A DNA stretch of 64,000 nucleotides, from NCBI GenBank assembly GCA_038888615.1, contig JAWAID010000002.1:275594-339593 (forward strand), in the 5' to 3' direction. The DNA is from Candidatus Korarchaeum sp. (GTDB lineage: Archaea > Korarchaeota > Korarchaeia > Korarchaeales > Korarchaeaceae). The notes below the pieces were generated by a model, which was given only the letters and a program-made list of their open reading frames with translations, made no database searches and was not told where the DNA came from. Both the position numbers and the translations under genes were made by a program. Below, in pieces: positions 36,001 through 45,104 of the stretch (its first letter is position 1; each line of letters begins with the position of its first letter).

Positions 36001-37014
36001 ATGCTACCGATAACCCGAGTAGAGGCTTTCACCGGTTGTGGAGGGAGCCCCTTGGGCTTCGAAGGTCCGGAGTGGTTGATCTGGATGGTGACAGGTGAGT
36101 GCAACCTGAGGTGTCCTTACTGCTACGCGACTCACTATCAGAGCGAGCAACCGCTGAAGTTGGAATCGCTGAGGGGCATCCTGAGGGAGGCATCATCGTT
36201 AGGCGTTGAATACATTAACTACACTGGAGGGGAGCCCCTCATGAGAGGTGATATGCTCGAGATAATAAAGGAGACTACTGAGCTAGGGATTGAGACTAGC
36301 CTATTCACTAACTTAACCCTCATGAGTGAGAGCATAGCCTCCAAGCTCTCCAAACTCGAGGTCTTCCTGATGACGAGCCTAGACGGTCCGCGTGATGTCT
36401 ACGAGATGGTGAAGGGGATTGGGACGTGGGAAAAGTTCCTGAGAGGTGTCCAGAACTTGAGGAAGTTCAATATACCGTTTCACGTGAACGTAACCATTTC
36501 GAAGTTCAATCATGATAGGATAGGGGAAGCCATAAGGTCGGCTGAGGGACTGGGTGCTGAGAGCATATCGATAATACCATCCATGGCGTTCGGGAGGGCT
36601 TTGGAGACAGGAAGCTTCGTTGGGAGGAAGGAGCTCCTGAAGAGCTTAACTCAAGCTGAGGAGGTGGCTGGGGAACTAGGGATCGATGTGAGTGTTTGGT
36701 GCACACCCTTCTTAGGCTCCTTAGGTGGGTTCAGGAACCTGCGCTACACTAACTGCAGGGGATGGAAGGAGCTGGACCTCTCTCCAAGTGGTAAGGTGCT
36801 GCTCTGTGACGTGATGGGGATTGAAGTGGCTGATGTCTTCGAGGACGGGATCCTGGGTTCCTGGCTGAAGTTGAATACGCATCCACTCTATCTGAGGGTG
36901 AGAATGATGCCTGAGGGATGCTGCGGTGATGAGAAGTGCTCAGGAGGGTGCTACGCTAGGGCATACAACTACTGGGGGGAGCTGCCCTCACGGGACCCGC
37001 TCTGCCCCAGGTGA
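36001..37014 (+). CDS. radical SAM enzyme with SPASM-like C-terminal cysteines
   Basis: 337 residues. C34, C38 and C41 in TGECNLRCPYCYA bind the catalytic [4Fe-4S]-SAM cluster. YINYTGGEPLMRGD is the GGE motif. The C-terminus is cysteine-rich (a Cys in YTNCRGW, one in VLLCDVMG, then CCGDEKCSGGCYARA and a last LC), the SPASM/twitch pattern for auxiliary clusters. Relatives modify peptides (PqqE, anaerobic sulfatase maturase) or heme precursors (AhbC/AhbD, NirJ). No precursor peptide or tetrapyrrole gene was found within about 1 kb, so the substrate is open. Confidence 0.85.
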   Translation: MLPITRVEAFTGCGGSPLGFEGPEWLIWMVTGECNLRCPYCYATHYQSEQPLKLESLRGILREASSLGVEYINYTGGEPLMRGDMLEIIKETTELGIETSLFTNLTLMSESIASKLSKLEVFLMTSLDGPRDVYEMVKGIGTWEKFLRGVQNLRKFNIPFHVNVTISKFNHDRIGEAIRSAEGLGAESISIIPSMAFGRALETGSFVGRKELLKSLTQAEEVAGELGIDVSVWCTPFLGSLGGFRNLRYTNCRGWKELDLSPSGKVLLCDVMGIEVADVFEDGILGSWLKLNTHPLYLRVRMMPEGCCGDEKCSGGCYARAYNYWGELPSRDPLCPR

Positions 37015-37171
37015 AGTTGTTCACTACGCGGCGTCAGTACCCAAGTTCCCCCCTTGAAAGCCCTCCCGAATAGGTAGGTGCTTAGAAGGATGTGGCTCGC
37101 AGCATCCGTGAGAAATGGATAACCGCTTGAAATTTAGGGCTTCGGAAGACTCGGGGCTGATGGAGAAAGGA

Positions 37172-38965
37172 CTACTTTTCCTCCTCTTCAGGCGAGGCCT
37201 CTCCCTCCTCAGCTTCAACGACCCTCAATTGCTCCTTATACATCTCTATTATCTCATCCTCAGTGGTCGCGTCCTGGGGGCCCTTATCATCCCTCCAACC
37301 CATGAACCTGGGGAACCTTATCGCCAGGCCTGCGTTGCGCCTCACCCTATCCCAACCGCAGGTGTGAGTGGGGCTCAGCGTTATCTCGTCTCCCAGTACC
37401 TGAGCTACCTTCACGGGGACGAAGTGAACATCGGCTTCTATGTTCGATATCACGCTCGGATGCTTATGATCTATCCTATACTCATCCAGCAGCCTGGGAA
37501 GGTTAGCTAGCTCCTCGTCGGTGAAGCCCGATCCCATCTTACAGACGGTCTTGAAGACGTCATCCTCAGGAGAGTAAGCGGCCATTAACAGGGCACCGTA
37601 AGTTCCAGCCCTCTTACCCTTACCCCAGAAAGCCCCCACAACTACGAGATCAACCGGCTCTATCATCTTGCTTATGTAACTCCTCTTGAGCTTGATCCAA
37701 GACCATCCCCTGACCCCGGCTTGGTAAACCGACTTGGGGTCCTTGATGACCAGCCCCTCAGTCCCCATCTCGACGGCGTACTCGAAGAACCTCTCAAGCT
37801 CCTCTACGTCCCCATCTACCTCCTTGTACTGCACCAGCCTGACCTTCTCATTCTCCCTCAGGATCTCCCTCAGGACCCTCCTCCTCTCCTCCAACCTCTC
37901 ATCCAGCAGTTCCCTACCGTCTAGGTAGAGCAAGTCGAACACGTAGGTCACAGTGGGGTAGGTCCTCATGGCTTCCTCAATACCGTACTTCCTCCTCCTG
38001 TGCATGAGCTCCTGAAACGGAAGTATCTCACCTGTATCGGGATTAATGGCAACGGTCTCACAATCGAGAACAGCCTCTCGGTTGCTCACAGCCCTCGATA
38101 CGTGCTCCCTGACATCCGGGTATGGATCTGTTATGTCCTCAAGCCTCCTAGAGAATATCCTGACCCTCCCATCCCTCCAGATGTGTATCTGCATCCTCTC
38201 CCCATCGTACTTGAACTCGGCGTATACCCTGGGCCCTACCTTCCCCATCACCTCCTCGGCGGACCTGAGCCTCTGAGCCAGCATCGGCCTGACGGGGGTA
38301 CCCAAGGTTATCCTTATCTCCTCCAACCCCTTCATCCCACTTTCAGCTATAACTTTAGCTATTTTCCCAATATCTGGAAATATATTATACTTTTTCTCGA
38401 GCTTCTCCCTATGGGCTCTGCCCTTCAGGAAGGCCTCAGCTAAAGCGTCGAGCACGGTCATATCCCTAACCCCGAGCCTGAGCTTCTCAGTCATTATTCT
38501 CGCTATGTACCTGGCTTCTAAGGGCTTGGCATCGCTCAGGAGACCTGCTACAAGTCTCACCTTCATGTCCTGGGCCCCCTCTCCTGAGGCCCTCGCTACC
38601 CTGCTGAGGGTATCGAAGACCCTGTCCACCGTCAGGTCCTCGGTGAAGAAGGACTGAGTTGCCTTTCTGCTCACAGCCCACTCGGCTAGCTTCCCTATAT
38701 CCCCGAGCTTCGGGTACTCCTCCTCCAGTTTGTCCTGGGAGATGCCGGTGGCTAACGATAGAGCCCTCAGGAAGAGCTTCTCACCCATGCCGAGCTCCAC
38801 ACCCTCGAACGGGGAGGCTATGCTCCCCAAGGTCAGGTAAACTATCCTATCCAGGAGCTCGGGTGGTGTCTTGAGGAAAAGGTCCTTGAGGAGATCTATC
38901 ATCTCCAGCCTTCCCGTAGTCGCCTCTATCCTCTCATATGCCCTGGCCACCTCTATGAAGAGCAT
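37172..38965 (-). CDS. lig: ATP-dependent DNA ligase I (second of two, canonical archaeal type)
   Basis: 597 residues, the standard archaeal/eukaryotic LigI-type length: N-terminal DNA-binding helical domain, adenylation site YAEFKYDGERMQIHIW, VRIFSRRLEDIT, LDCETVAI, GTEGLVIKDPKSVYQAG, SWIKLKR, and an OB fold ending in RFPRFMGWRDDK. It joins Okazaki fragments. The acidic tail ends in EEEEK. It shares its N-terminal start pattern (MLFIEVA) with the ligase at 20424. It sits one base after the Hsp20 stop at the 3' end of a minus-strand run. Confidence 0.95.
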   Translation of the reverse strand: MLFIEVARAYERIEATTGRLEMIDLLKDLFLKTPPELLDRIVYLTLGSIASPFEGVELGMGEKLFLRALSLATGISQDKLEEEYPKLGDIGKLAEWAVSRKATQSFFTEDLTVDRVFDTLSRVARASGEGAQDMKVRLVAGLLSDAKPLEARYIARIMTEKLRLGVRDMTVLDALAEAFLKGRAHREKLEKKYNIFPDIGKIAKVIAESGMKGLEEIRITLGTPVRPMLAQRLRSAEEVMGKVGPRVYAEFKYDGERMQIHIWRDGRVRIFSRRLEDITDPYPDVREHVSRAVSNREAVLDCETVAINPDTGEILPFQELMHRRRKYGIEEAMRTYPTVTYVFDLLYLDGRELLDERLEERRRVLREILRENEKVRLVQYKEVDGDVEELERFFEYAVEMGTEGLVIKDPKSVYQAGVRGWSWIKLKRSYISKMIEPVDLVVVGAFWGKGKRAGTYGALLMAAYSPEDDVFKTVCKMGSGFTDEELANLPRLLDEYRIDHKHPSVISNIEADVHFVPVKVAQVLGDEITLSPTHTCGWDRVRRNAGLAIRFPRFMGWRDDKGPQDATTEDEIIEMYKEQLRVVEAEEGEASPEEEEK

Positions 38966-38966
38966 C

Positions 38967-39302
38967 TCACTCCACCCTCACCCTCCTGAAGGTGACCTCC
39001 TTCGGAGGAGCCAGGATACAGAGGATACCGTTACTGAGCCTGGCCTCGACCCTCTCAGGATCTATCTGTATCGGTGTCTTTATCAGCTTCTTGTACCTCA
39101 CCATGACCCCTCCGACACGGGATAGGGCCTCGATGTATATCGCGTCCTCGCTCACGTTAAGGATCAGGTCCTCCTTCCTAACCCCCGGAAGGTCTACGGT
39201 GATCATCACACCATCCTTCGTCATCTTAACATCGTGGAGCGGTTCCTCCACCTCCCTAACGGCGAAGTAGCCCCACCTCACTTCCCTGTAGAACCAACCC
39301 AT
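38967..39302 (-). CDS. Hsp20 family small heat shock protein
   Basis: 111 residues. The alpha-crystallin domain is compact (MITVDLPGVRKEDLILNV, then YIEALSR) and ends with VEARLSNGILCILAPP, the family A-x-x-x-N-G-I-L motif. The N-terminal arm is short (MGWFYREVRWGYFAVREVEE). There is no C-terminal I-x-I motif, so large oligomers may not form. It is predicted to bind unfolding proteins. Encoded in the LigI-PAC2-TrpRS run on the minus strand. Confidence 0.85.
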   Translation of the reverse strand: MGWFYREVRWGYFAVREVEEPLHDVKMTKDGVMITVDLPGVRKEDLILNVSEDAIYIEALSRVGGVMVRYKKLIKTPIQIDPERVEARLSNGILCILAPPKEVTFRRVRVE

Positions 39303-39313
39303 CCCCTCACCCC

Positions 39314-40042
39314 CTAACCTATGTAAGCCGTCGTAGGTGCCTCCCTCACGGTCTGCAGCGTCCTAGCCATCAACTCCTTCATCTTGAGCCTTATGGTCTC
39401 AGATTCAGCTTCTAGCTGGCTTATATCTATGCTGAAACCTAAAGCAGGTTCTATGGCTTTTAGAAGCTCTGCAGCTGCTCCTGGATCGGGGTAGGAATCG
39501 AAGCTCTGCACCATCACGGCTGCCGCAGGCACCCCCCTCCTCATGGACTCCCTGAGGAAGTAAGCAGCGTAACCCGATAGATAACCTCCTTTCATGAGCT
39601 CGCCGCCCATGTTGTTAGCTATCTCCTTCGCTTCCTCACTACTAAAGACCGTCATCACCTGAGGTCTCTCCATATTGATCCTGTTCTCGTCAGGTATGCC
39701 TCCTATCACCAGGGCCAACTTAGGCCTCTTCTTAGCGACCCAGTCCAGTACAGCTTCAGTCAACCTCATCAGGGGCTCCACGGGGAGAGGGACCTCAACC
39801 TTGACCACATAGATGCCCTTACCTGAGAATATCTTCACGGTATGCGATGCTATACCGTCTTTCACCTCGACGACTGGTGGGAAGAAGGGGGAGTCTATCT
39901 TACCCACTTCCTCGAGACCAGCGGCCCTTATAAGGTGGTCAGCCGATATCGTTCCAACTAGACCAGCGCCCGGGACCGAAAGTATGAGCACGGGGTTCCT
40001 GATCTCGGGAGCGCTCTCTACTATGTCGATGCTCATGCTCAT
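39314..40042 (-). CDS. proteasome assembly chaperone family protein (PAC2 superfamily)
   Basis: 242 residues. PVLILSVPGAGLVGTISADHLI at the N-terminus, LVIGGIPDENR, GGYLSGYAAYFLRES and AAAVMVQSFDSYPDPGAAAELL match archaeal PAC2/PbaA-like proteins (COG2047). Archaeal relatives bind proteasome alpha subunits or scaffold complexes. The C-terminal 35 residues are helical with an aromatic end (TAYIG), compatible with docking on a proteasome-like ring, which is an inference. Confidence 0.85.
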   Translation of the reverse strand: MSMSIDIVESAPEIRNPVLILSVPGAGLVGTISADHLIRAAGLEEVGKIDSPFFPPVVEVKDGIASHTVKIFSGKGIYVVKVEVPLPVEPLMRLTEAVLDWVAKKRPKLALVIGGIPDENRINMERPQVMTVFSSEEAKEIANNMGGELMKGGYLSGYAAYFLRESMRRGVPAAAVMVQSFDSYPDPGAAAELLKAIEPALGFSIDISQLEAESETIRLKMKELMARTLQTVREAPTTAYIG

Positions 40043-40073
40043 CCAGCATGATGCGATGAGGGGGCTATTAACC

Positions 40074-41201
40074 TTAACTATCGAATCCCTCGATCGCTTC
40101 CCAAGGGAAAGGAGGTTCCCTCAGCACGAATTCATTCACCTTATCCAGGAACTCCCTCTTTCTCCTAGAATGTTCCTCGAGTAGGGGGACTATCAGCTCC
40201 TTAACCCTCCTCTTAGCGAGCCCGCACCCCTCATCCCTGCTCTCCAGGTAGACGGAGAGGACGCTCTCGTAACCCTCAGCGTCGAGGACCCTTAGGTAGT
40301 GGATCGCGGGGGGAAGGTCATTGGATGGGCACGCGGATTCATCTATCTTCATAAGAGCTGAGTTAACTGGCTCTGAGAGGAAGATAGCTGATCTAGGATT
40401 GCTGGTCCCCATCTTAGGCTCTCCCCTTACCCCCGGGATGAAGACGGAGTGCACCACAGCTGGCTCCTCGAGACCCAACCTCCTAGCGGCCAGTAGGGAT
40501 GGTATCATTAGGGGATGCTGGTCCACAGCCATCGGAACCACGCACCTGTAACGCTCGTCGGCTAGAAGGGGTAGCATCAAGGCCGGGAGGGACTGAAGGA
40601 GAGCGTAGTAGAGTATGCCCGGGTTCGAGTTATCGTCGAGCTTCGTGGAGTCCTTCAACTCCGAGACCCTCACCCTCTTAGCTATGAGGAGGCTAGCGGG
40701 GTAGAGCCAGGAGGAGCACTCGGTATCCCATATAACCCTAGTCCTCTCCTCGTCGAAACCCAAGGCTAATAGCTCAGCTACGTTATCCCTAGCCCACTCC
40801 CTCACTTTCCTGAGGCTCAGGTCCGGCCTCAAGCAGTACTTCTCATCGTCCGATACCTGTAGGTAAAGCGGAGCCCTCAGCCTCTCCTGGAGCCACTTGG
40901 CCAGCATCAGGGGAACCAGGTTGCCGAGGTGTATTGGCCCCGAGGGGCCCCTACCCGTGAAGACGTATGGCCTCAAGCGGTCTTTACTGAGGTCCTCTAG
41001 GAAGGAATCGAGCGAACTATGAGCGAAGAAGACTCCTCTCTCCAGTAAGTAGTGCTCCTCTCCTAAAACTCGTCTTATAGCTGACCTGAGCTCGAAGTCT
41101 ATCCTCTTAAGTCTTAAATCGTGGACGAGCCTCTCATAATCTACCCTCTCACCCTTAACCTCCCAAGGCGTCACCCTGAATCCCGGGATCATCCGGATCA
41201 C
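40074..41201 (-). CDS. trpS: tryptophanyl-tRNA synthetase
   Basis: 375 residues, archaeal/eukaryotic type. FTGRGPSGPIHLGN is the HIGH-like motif (IHLG). The KMSKS loop reads GEPKMGTSNPRSAIFL, with KMGTS where archaeal TrpRS usually has KMSSS. VTPWEVKGERVDYERL is the typical archaeal N-terminus. It charges tRNA-Trp with ATP. The reading frame overlaps the HAD gene before it by 47 bases. ATG 41192 (MIPGFRVTPW) is an equally good start. Confidence 0.92.
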   Translation of the reverse strand: MIRMIPGFRVTPWEVKGERVDYERLVHDLRLKRIDFELRSAIRRVLGEEHYLLERGVFFAHSSLDSFLEDLSKDRLRPYVFTGRGPSGPIHLGNLVPLMLAKWLQERLRAPLYLQVSDDEKYCLRPDLSLRKVREWARDNVAELLALGFDEERTRVIWDTECSSWLYPASLLIAKRVRVSELKDSTKLDDNSNPGILYYALLQSLPALMLPLLADERYRCVVPMAVDQHPLMIPSLLAARRLGLEEPAVVHSVFIPGVRGEPKMGTSNPRSAIFLSEPVNSALMKIDESACPSNDLPPAIHYLRVLDAEGYESVLSVYLESRDEGCGLAKRRVKELIVPLLEEHSRRKREFLDKVNEFVLREPPFPWEAIEGFDS

Positions 41202-41691
41202 CCAACATCCTCATCAACCTGAAGAAGGAGAAGCAGTCCCCGGCTGGGTGGAACCTGAGCGTCATCATCCTGGGGAACTTGGCCCTGACTTTCTCGAGCA
41301 TGTAAACCCTGTCGTCCACGTAGAGAGTGTCCTCCTCCCTCACACCGAACTTCGAGAAGTGATCCAGTATCCTCGCCATCATGAGGTCCTTCTCGGGATG
41401 CGGTTCTATGACGAGGAGGTCGAAGTAATGATCCAGCTCGAATGCCCTTAGCACATCGAGAGCCCTGTCGAACCTGTTCCAGCTGCATGTGGATAGGAAG
41501 ATACCCCTCGTTTTAACGTAGGAGAGGAACTCCCTGACGTCATCCCTCAGGGTAACTACCTCGCCCGAGCTGTCCTCGATCGTTCGCCCGTTAACCCTCC
41601 TGAGCGGGGGTTTGAGGCTGCTGACGTCATGGTGATCCCACAGGACCTTGTCCAGATCCAGTACTATGAGCTTAGGCTTCCTCAACAGCAA
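41155..41691 (-). CDS. HAD superfamily phosphatase, MDP-1 type
   Basis: 178 residues. DxD nucleophile and acid D12/D14 in IVLDLDKVLWDHHD, motif II Ser/Thr in IFLSTCSWNR, and YVDDRVYML for motif IV match magnesium-dependent phosphatase-1. It may dephosphorylate sugar or protein tyrosine phosphates. Overlaps CinA by 20 bases and TrpRS by 47, so the run is tightly coupled. Confidence 0.82.
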   Translation of the reverse strand: MLLRKPKLIVLDLDKVLWDHHDVSSLKPPLRRVNGRTIEDSSGEVVTLRDDVREFLSYVKTRGIFLSTCSWNRFDRALDVLRAFELDHYFDLLVIEPHPEKDLMMARILDHFSKFGVREEDTLYVDDRVYMLEKVRAKFPRMMTLRFHPAGDCFSFFRLMRMLGDPDDPGIQGDALGG

Positions 41692-42475
41692 CGCATCCCC
41701 CCCTCTCCCTCAGCCCCTCCGACAGCAGCCTCAGGGCTCCCTCGACGTTGAGCCTGGCCTCGGCCTCGCTCAGCGAGGAGGATGTCACGTTTATCCTGAG
41801 GACGGGTTCTCCGATCTCACGGCCCGATGGGTGACTCTTCACGTAGACGCTGAACTTCCTCATAGCATCCTCTATCAGCGGGGCAGCCTCCGACTCAGGA
41901 ACCCCCTTAACCAAGAGGTCAACGCTCACGTAACTTAGAGGAGGAGCTCTAGACCTTATCAGACCCTCAACCCTCTCGAATATATCCATCATCTCAGATG
42001 GGACTCCCGGGAGCACTAGGATGAGGGTGGAGCCCTCCTCCACGACGAAGCCAGGAGCCGTGCCAACTGCATTGTAAATTGGCTTAGCGTTCTCAGGCAT
42101 CATAGCCATCTTAATCCTGTGCTCAGTCATCGGTAGATTCCTCCTGGCGTACTTCTCCTCAACCATCCTGAGGGCCTCCTCGTTGACCCCGTGCCTTCTG
42201 CCCAGCGCCTTTGAGAGGCACTCGGAGGTCATGTCGTCGAAAGTGGGTCCTAAACCTCCCGTGCTGATGATGAGAGAGGCGCCTCTCTCGAGAGCAAGCC
42301 TGAAGGCCATCACTATATCATCGCAATCATCCCTGACCGTGAGAGCGCACCTGACCAAGTAACCGTCCAGAGTGAGCTTCCTGGAGAGCCAAGCTAGATT
42401 CGTGTTGATTATCCTACCGTTGAGGAGCTCGTTCCCGACAGAGATCACCCAAGCTTCTGGAAGCCTCATGCTCAA
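41672..42475 (-). CDS. CinA N-terminal (MoaB/COG1058) domain protein
   Basis: 267 residues, the archaeal form without the C-terminal NMN deamidase domain. AWVISVGNELLNGRIINTN, then IISTGGLGPTFDDMTSECLSKAL and LVLPGVPSEMMDIFE are the family motifs. COG1058 proteins hydrolyse ADP-ribose or FAD-type dinucleotides and share a molybdopterin-binding fold. It overlaps Taw3 by 62 bases at the 5' end and HAD by 20 at the 3' end. Confidence 0.88.
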   Translation of the reverse strand: MSMRLPEAWVISVGNELLNGRIINTNLAWLSRKLTLDGYLVRCALTVRDDCDDIVMAFRLALERGASLIISTGGLGPTFDDMTSECLSKALGRRHGVNEEALRMVEEKYARRNLPMTEHRIKMAMMPENAKPIYNAVGTAPGFVVEEGSTLILVLPGVPSEMMDIFERVEGLIRSRAPPLSYVSVDLLVKGVPESEAAPLIEDAMRKFSVYVKSHPSGREIGEPVLRINVTSSSLSEAEARLNVEGALRLLSEGLRERGGCVAVEEA

Positions 42476-43064
42476 TCCTCACCTCGAGCCTCGAGAGCCT
42501 GGTCTTAGCTCTCCTGAGCACTGAGTTAGCTGCATCAACTATTAACCTGATGCCCTCAGGGTCGAACAGGTCCCTGCCCCTCAACCTCAGGGGGAGCTCC
42601 AACCTCTCGGTGCCCATGGCCTCAATGAACCCCCCTCCCCCGGAGAGGTGCACTATACCAGCCCTCTTGAAGCCCGACTCCCTGAGGAGCTTGAGCATCA
42701 GGAGGGAAGCCCTCAGGCTGCAAGTGTAAACGTGGAGTATGGGAGGGAGCACAGCTAACCATACGTTCTCCCCCATAATCGCTCCGATGAGCTCGCCCTC
42801 CTCGATTTCGGAGTGCCACTTCCCCAAGCTCCTCATCGAGAACTTCTCCCCGGGCAACTCAGCCTCATAGAGCTGTATCCTGCCCGAGCAGCTACTAGTA
42901 GTGTAAGCGAATGGAAGCGAATTTATAGCTTCTAGCAAGCTAAATAAATCTGGATCGACTCTTCCCCTCCTTTTGTGATCGCTAAGCCTCTCAAGGGCTG
43001 TTTCCTTCCTCCTCTTCCAATGCGCTGGGGACCCTTCCGCCTGCATGCCACTCAATGAAATCAT
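42414..43064 (-). CDS. taw3: tRNA wybutosine-synthesis methyltransferase Taw3/TYW3
   Basis: 216 residues. The TYW3 motif is clear: YTTSSCSGRIQLYE, followed by WLAVLPPILHVYTCSLRASLLMLKLL and VHLSGGGGFIEAMGTERLELPL. It N-methylates the tricyclic base of tRNA-Phe at position 37 using SAM. The start is 43064, or ATG 43046 (MQAEGSPAHW). It is the first gene of the leftward run that reaches LigI. Confidence 0.9.
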   Translation of the reverse strand: MISLSGMQAEGSPAHWKRRKETALERLSDHKRRGRVDPDLFSLLEAINSLPFAYTTSSCSGRIQLYEAELPGEKFSMRSLGKWHSEIEEGELIGAIMGENVWLAVLPPILHVYTCSLRASLLMLKLLRESGFKRAGIVHLSGGGGFIEAMGTERLELPLRLRGRDLFDPEGIRLIVDAANSVLRRAKTRLSRLEVRIEHEASRSLGDLCRERAPQR

Positions 43065-43925
43065 CTCATGGATCTCTCATAAGCGATCCGGCTCCATGAG
43101 ATCCCATAGAACCCCTCCCCTCAAAACCTCATAGGATTCAGGGGTGGGGAAACTCTGTCCTCCTCTATAACCATCGCGAACAGCCCCGATCTTGTTCCTC
43201 AATCGTAATGATACTCGCTAATGAGCCCCAACACTATCTCAACGGATGCTAGCCCTTCATCGAGAGGACTCCGAAGCCCCCCGAATGGCTCATATCCTCG
43301 CGTTCCTCGAACGAACCCTCGATCGTAGGACCACCGTCCGGGCTTCTTAGGTCCTCCCGGGAGGGTTTCGCCCTCTTCACGTGACCAGCCACTCCATAGG
43401 GGGCGACATCGAGCCCAGGGGCATGGGACTCATCCAGTTCGAGCAACCCCGCCGTTGAGGTGACCCGTCCAACGGAATATGCGATCCTATCGGACGACCC
43501 ACGAACGAAGCAGCTCCAAGTTCCTCAGCTCCCTTTCAGCCTTCCCACGTCATCTTGCTCACGATCTCAGAGAACTCGGGTCCCCTCGACCCATCCGTAT
43601 CCATCGCTCTCCTCAACGAGCACGGATGTCCTATTCGATATCCCTCGGCTCAATTACCCAGTTGACTGCCCTCAAGCATCCACTCTCATGGTATCGGCGA
43701 AAGCCCTCTCGAGTCGTCCATCGAGCACCAGGAAGGAGATCCCGCGATTCAAGTCAAGCTCGCCTCCCGATCCGAGGATCAATCGGGATATTTAGGAACT
43801 GCTTTAGGTACTTCGTGAAGCTCAGGATATCTTACTGACCGCTCAGGAGCTACGAGGCCTTAGCGTCCTTCGCGTTAGGTCCTATGAAGACCTCCGGAAG
43901 ATACTCAGGCTCCTGAGGTGCTTCC
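43065..43925. other. 861-base stretch without an intact gene
   Basis: Several short frames overlap on both strands (for example 43249-43446 minus and 43460-43795 plus), none with a convincing protein. On the minus strand peptides such as GISFLVLDGRLERAFADTM and a 65-codon frame read like coding sequence broken by stops, so a decayed gene is possible, but I cannot name it. No tRNA or direct repeats were seen. Confidence 0.4.
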
Positions 43926-45104
43926 TCAGAGGCCTCTGGCCGCTAGCTCGAGTGCCATCTTAACCTGAGCCATCACGGACTTGGGGAGGCCCTCAAGCTT
44001 CACGTCCATGAACCCCCTGACCAGGATGCTCTTGGCCTCCTCCTCACTGAACCCCTTCGAAATCAGGTAGTAGAGCTGCTCCTCGTTCAGTTTACCGACA
44101 GCAGCCTCGTGGGAGAGCTGAACGTCATCCACCTTAGCATCCAATGCGGGGAGCGTGAGTATCCTGGAGCTGTTAGAGAGGAGCAGCCCATCGCACTCTA
44201 TGTGCCCTCTGGTGCCCCTGGCCTCAGCCGATATCAGTGACCTGGTTATGACGTCAGCCGAGTCCCTCGCTATGACCTTGGACACTACCTCAGCTGAGGT
44301 ACCCTCAGCCCTTAGGAAGACGCTTCCGCCCACATCGACCCTCGAATCCTTAGGGGCCACTATCACCGAGGAGAGGTAAGCTCTAGCCCCCTCTCCCACC
44401 AAGTAGACCTTGGGATCGGTCTGTATGCTCGCTATGGGGCTCATGTTAACGTAGTGGCTCACGTACTCCCCTCCCCTCTCGACGATGACGGAGGTCCTGG
44501 GCCTCACGTGAGTGCTTTCCGCCCATTGATGTATCATCGTGAACGTCAATCTAGCCCCTTCCTTAACGTAAAACTCTGAAATTCCTGCGTGAAGTCCGGG
44601 GGATTCGATTGAGGTTAAGCAACCCGTGACAACGTGGAGCTCAGCCCCCTCCTCTACTACGACTATGTTGTGGGGCGCTTGAAGGGCTCCGGGTGTGGAG
44701 AGGAGTAGGCAAGCCAGTACGGGTTGCTCCACCTTAGCTCCTCTCTCAGCCACGATCACGTATCCCTCGTGCCCTCCGAAGAGCTCAGCTGCGGCTGTGT
44801 ACTTATCCGTATCAACCTCAACCGCCTTCCAGAAGTAATCCTCAACTATCCCCTTCTCGAGGGCTCCCGACAGCGTGTATATCCTAGCCCCGGGTACGTT
44901 GGATCTCACCTCGATCGGTCTCTCATCCACCTGAACGTAGGAGGCCTGAGAGGGGTCGACCCCTATCCTGGAGAGTGTATCGAGGCTCGTCTTCCTAGGG
45001 CCCTTAGGTATGGGGAAGTCCTCTATCCTCAGATCTATCCCATGAGGAGCTGGTTTGCTGAGAGCTGCCTCAGCCCTTCTCCTTATCTCCTCCAGCGAGA
45101 GCAT
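43926..45104 (-). CDS. sufB: SufB/SufD family Fe-S cluster scaffold protein
   Basis: 392 residues of the right-handed beta-helix core. LLSTPGALQAPHNIVVVEEGAELHVVTG, HVRPRTSVIVERGGEYV and the C-terminal GHIECDGLLLSNSSRILTLPAL with LSHEAAVGKLNEEQLYYLISKG match SufB/SufD. Archaea often use a minimal SufBC system for Fe-S assembly, and SufC is the next gene upstream with no gap. A single B/D paralogue is present here, as in other archaeal SMS operons, so it would act as a homodimeric scaffold. Confidence 0.92.
   Translation of the reverse strand: MLSLEEIRRRAEAALSKPAPHGIDLRIEDFPIPKGPRKTSLDTLSRIGVDPSQASYVQVDERPIEVRSNVPGARIYTLSGALEKGIVEDYFWKAVEVDTDKYTAAAELFGGHEGYVIVAERGAKVEQPVLACLLLSTPGALQAPHNIVVVEEGAELHVVTGCLTSIESPGLHAGISEFYVKEGARLTFTMIHQWAESTHVRPRTSVIVERGGEYVSHYVNMSPIASIQTDPKVYLVGEGARAYLSSVIVAPKDSRVDVGGSVFLRAEGTSAEVVSKVIARDSADVITRSLISAEARGTRGHIECDGLLLSNSSRILTLPALDAKVDDVQLSHEAAVGKLNEEQLYYLISKGFSEEEAKSILVRGFMDVKLEGLPKSVMAQVKMALELAARGL

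Noticed and set aside
37734-38276. Plus-strand frames across the second DNA ligase
   Set aside because: They are shadows of a clearly conserved minus-strand ligase and have skewed Ser/Leu-rich composition.
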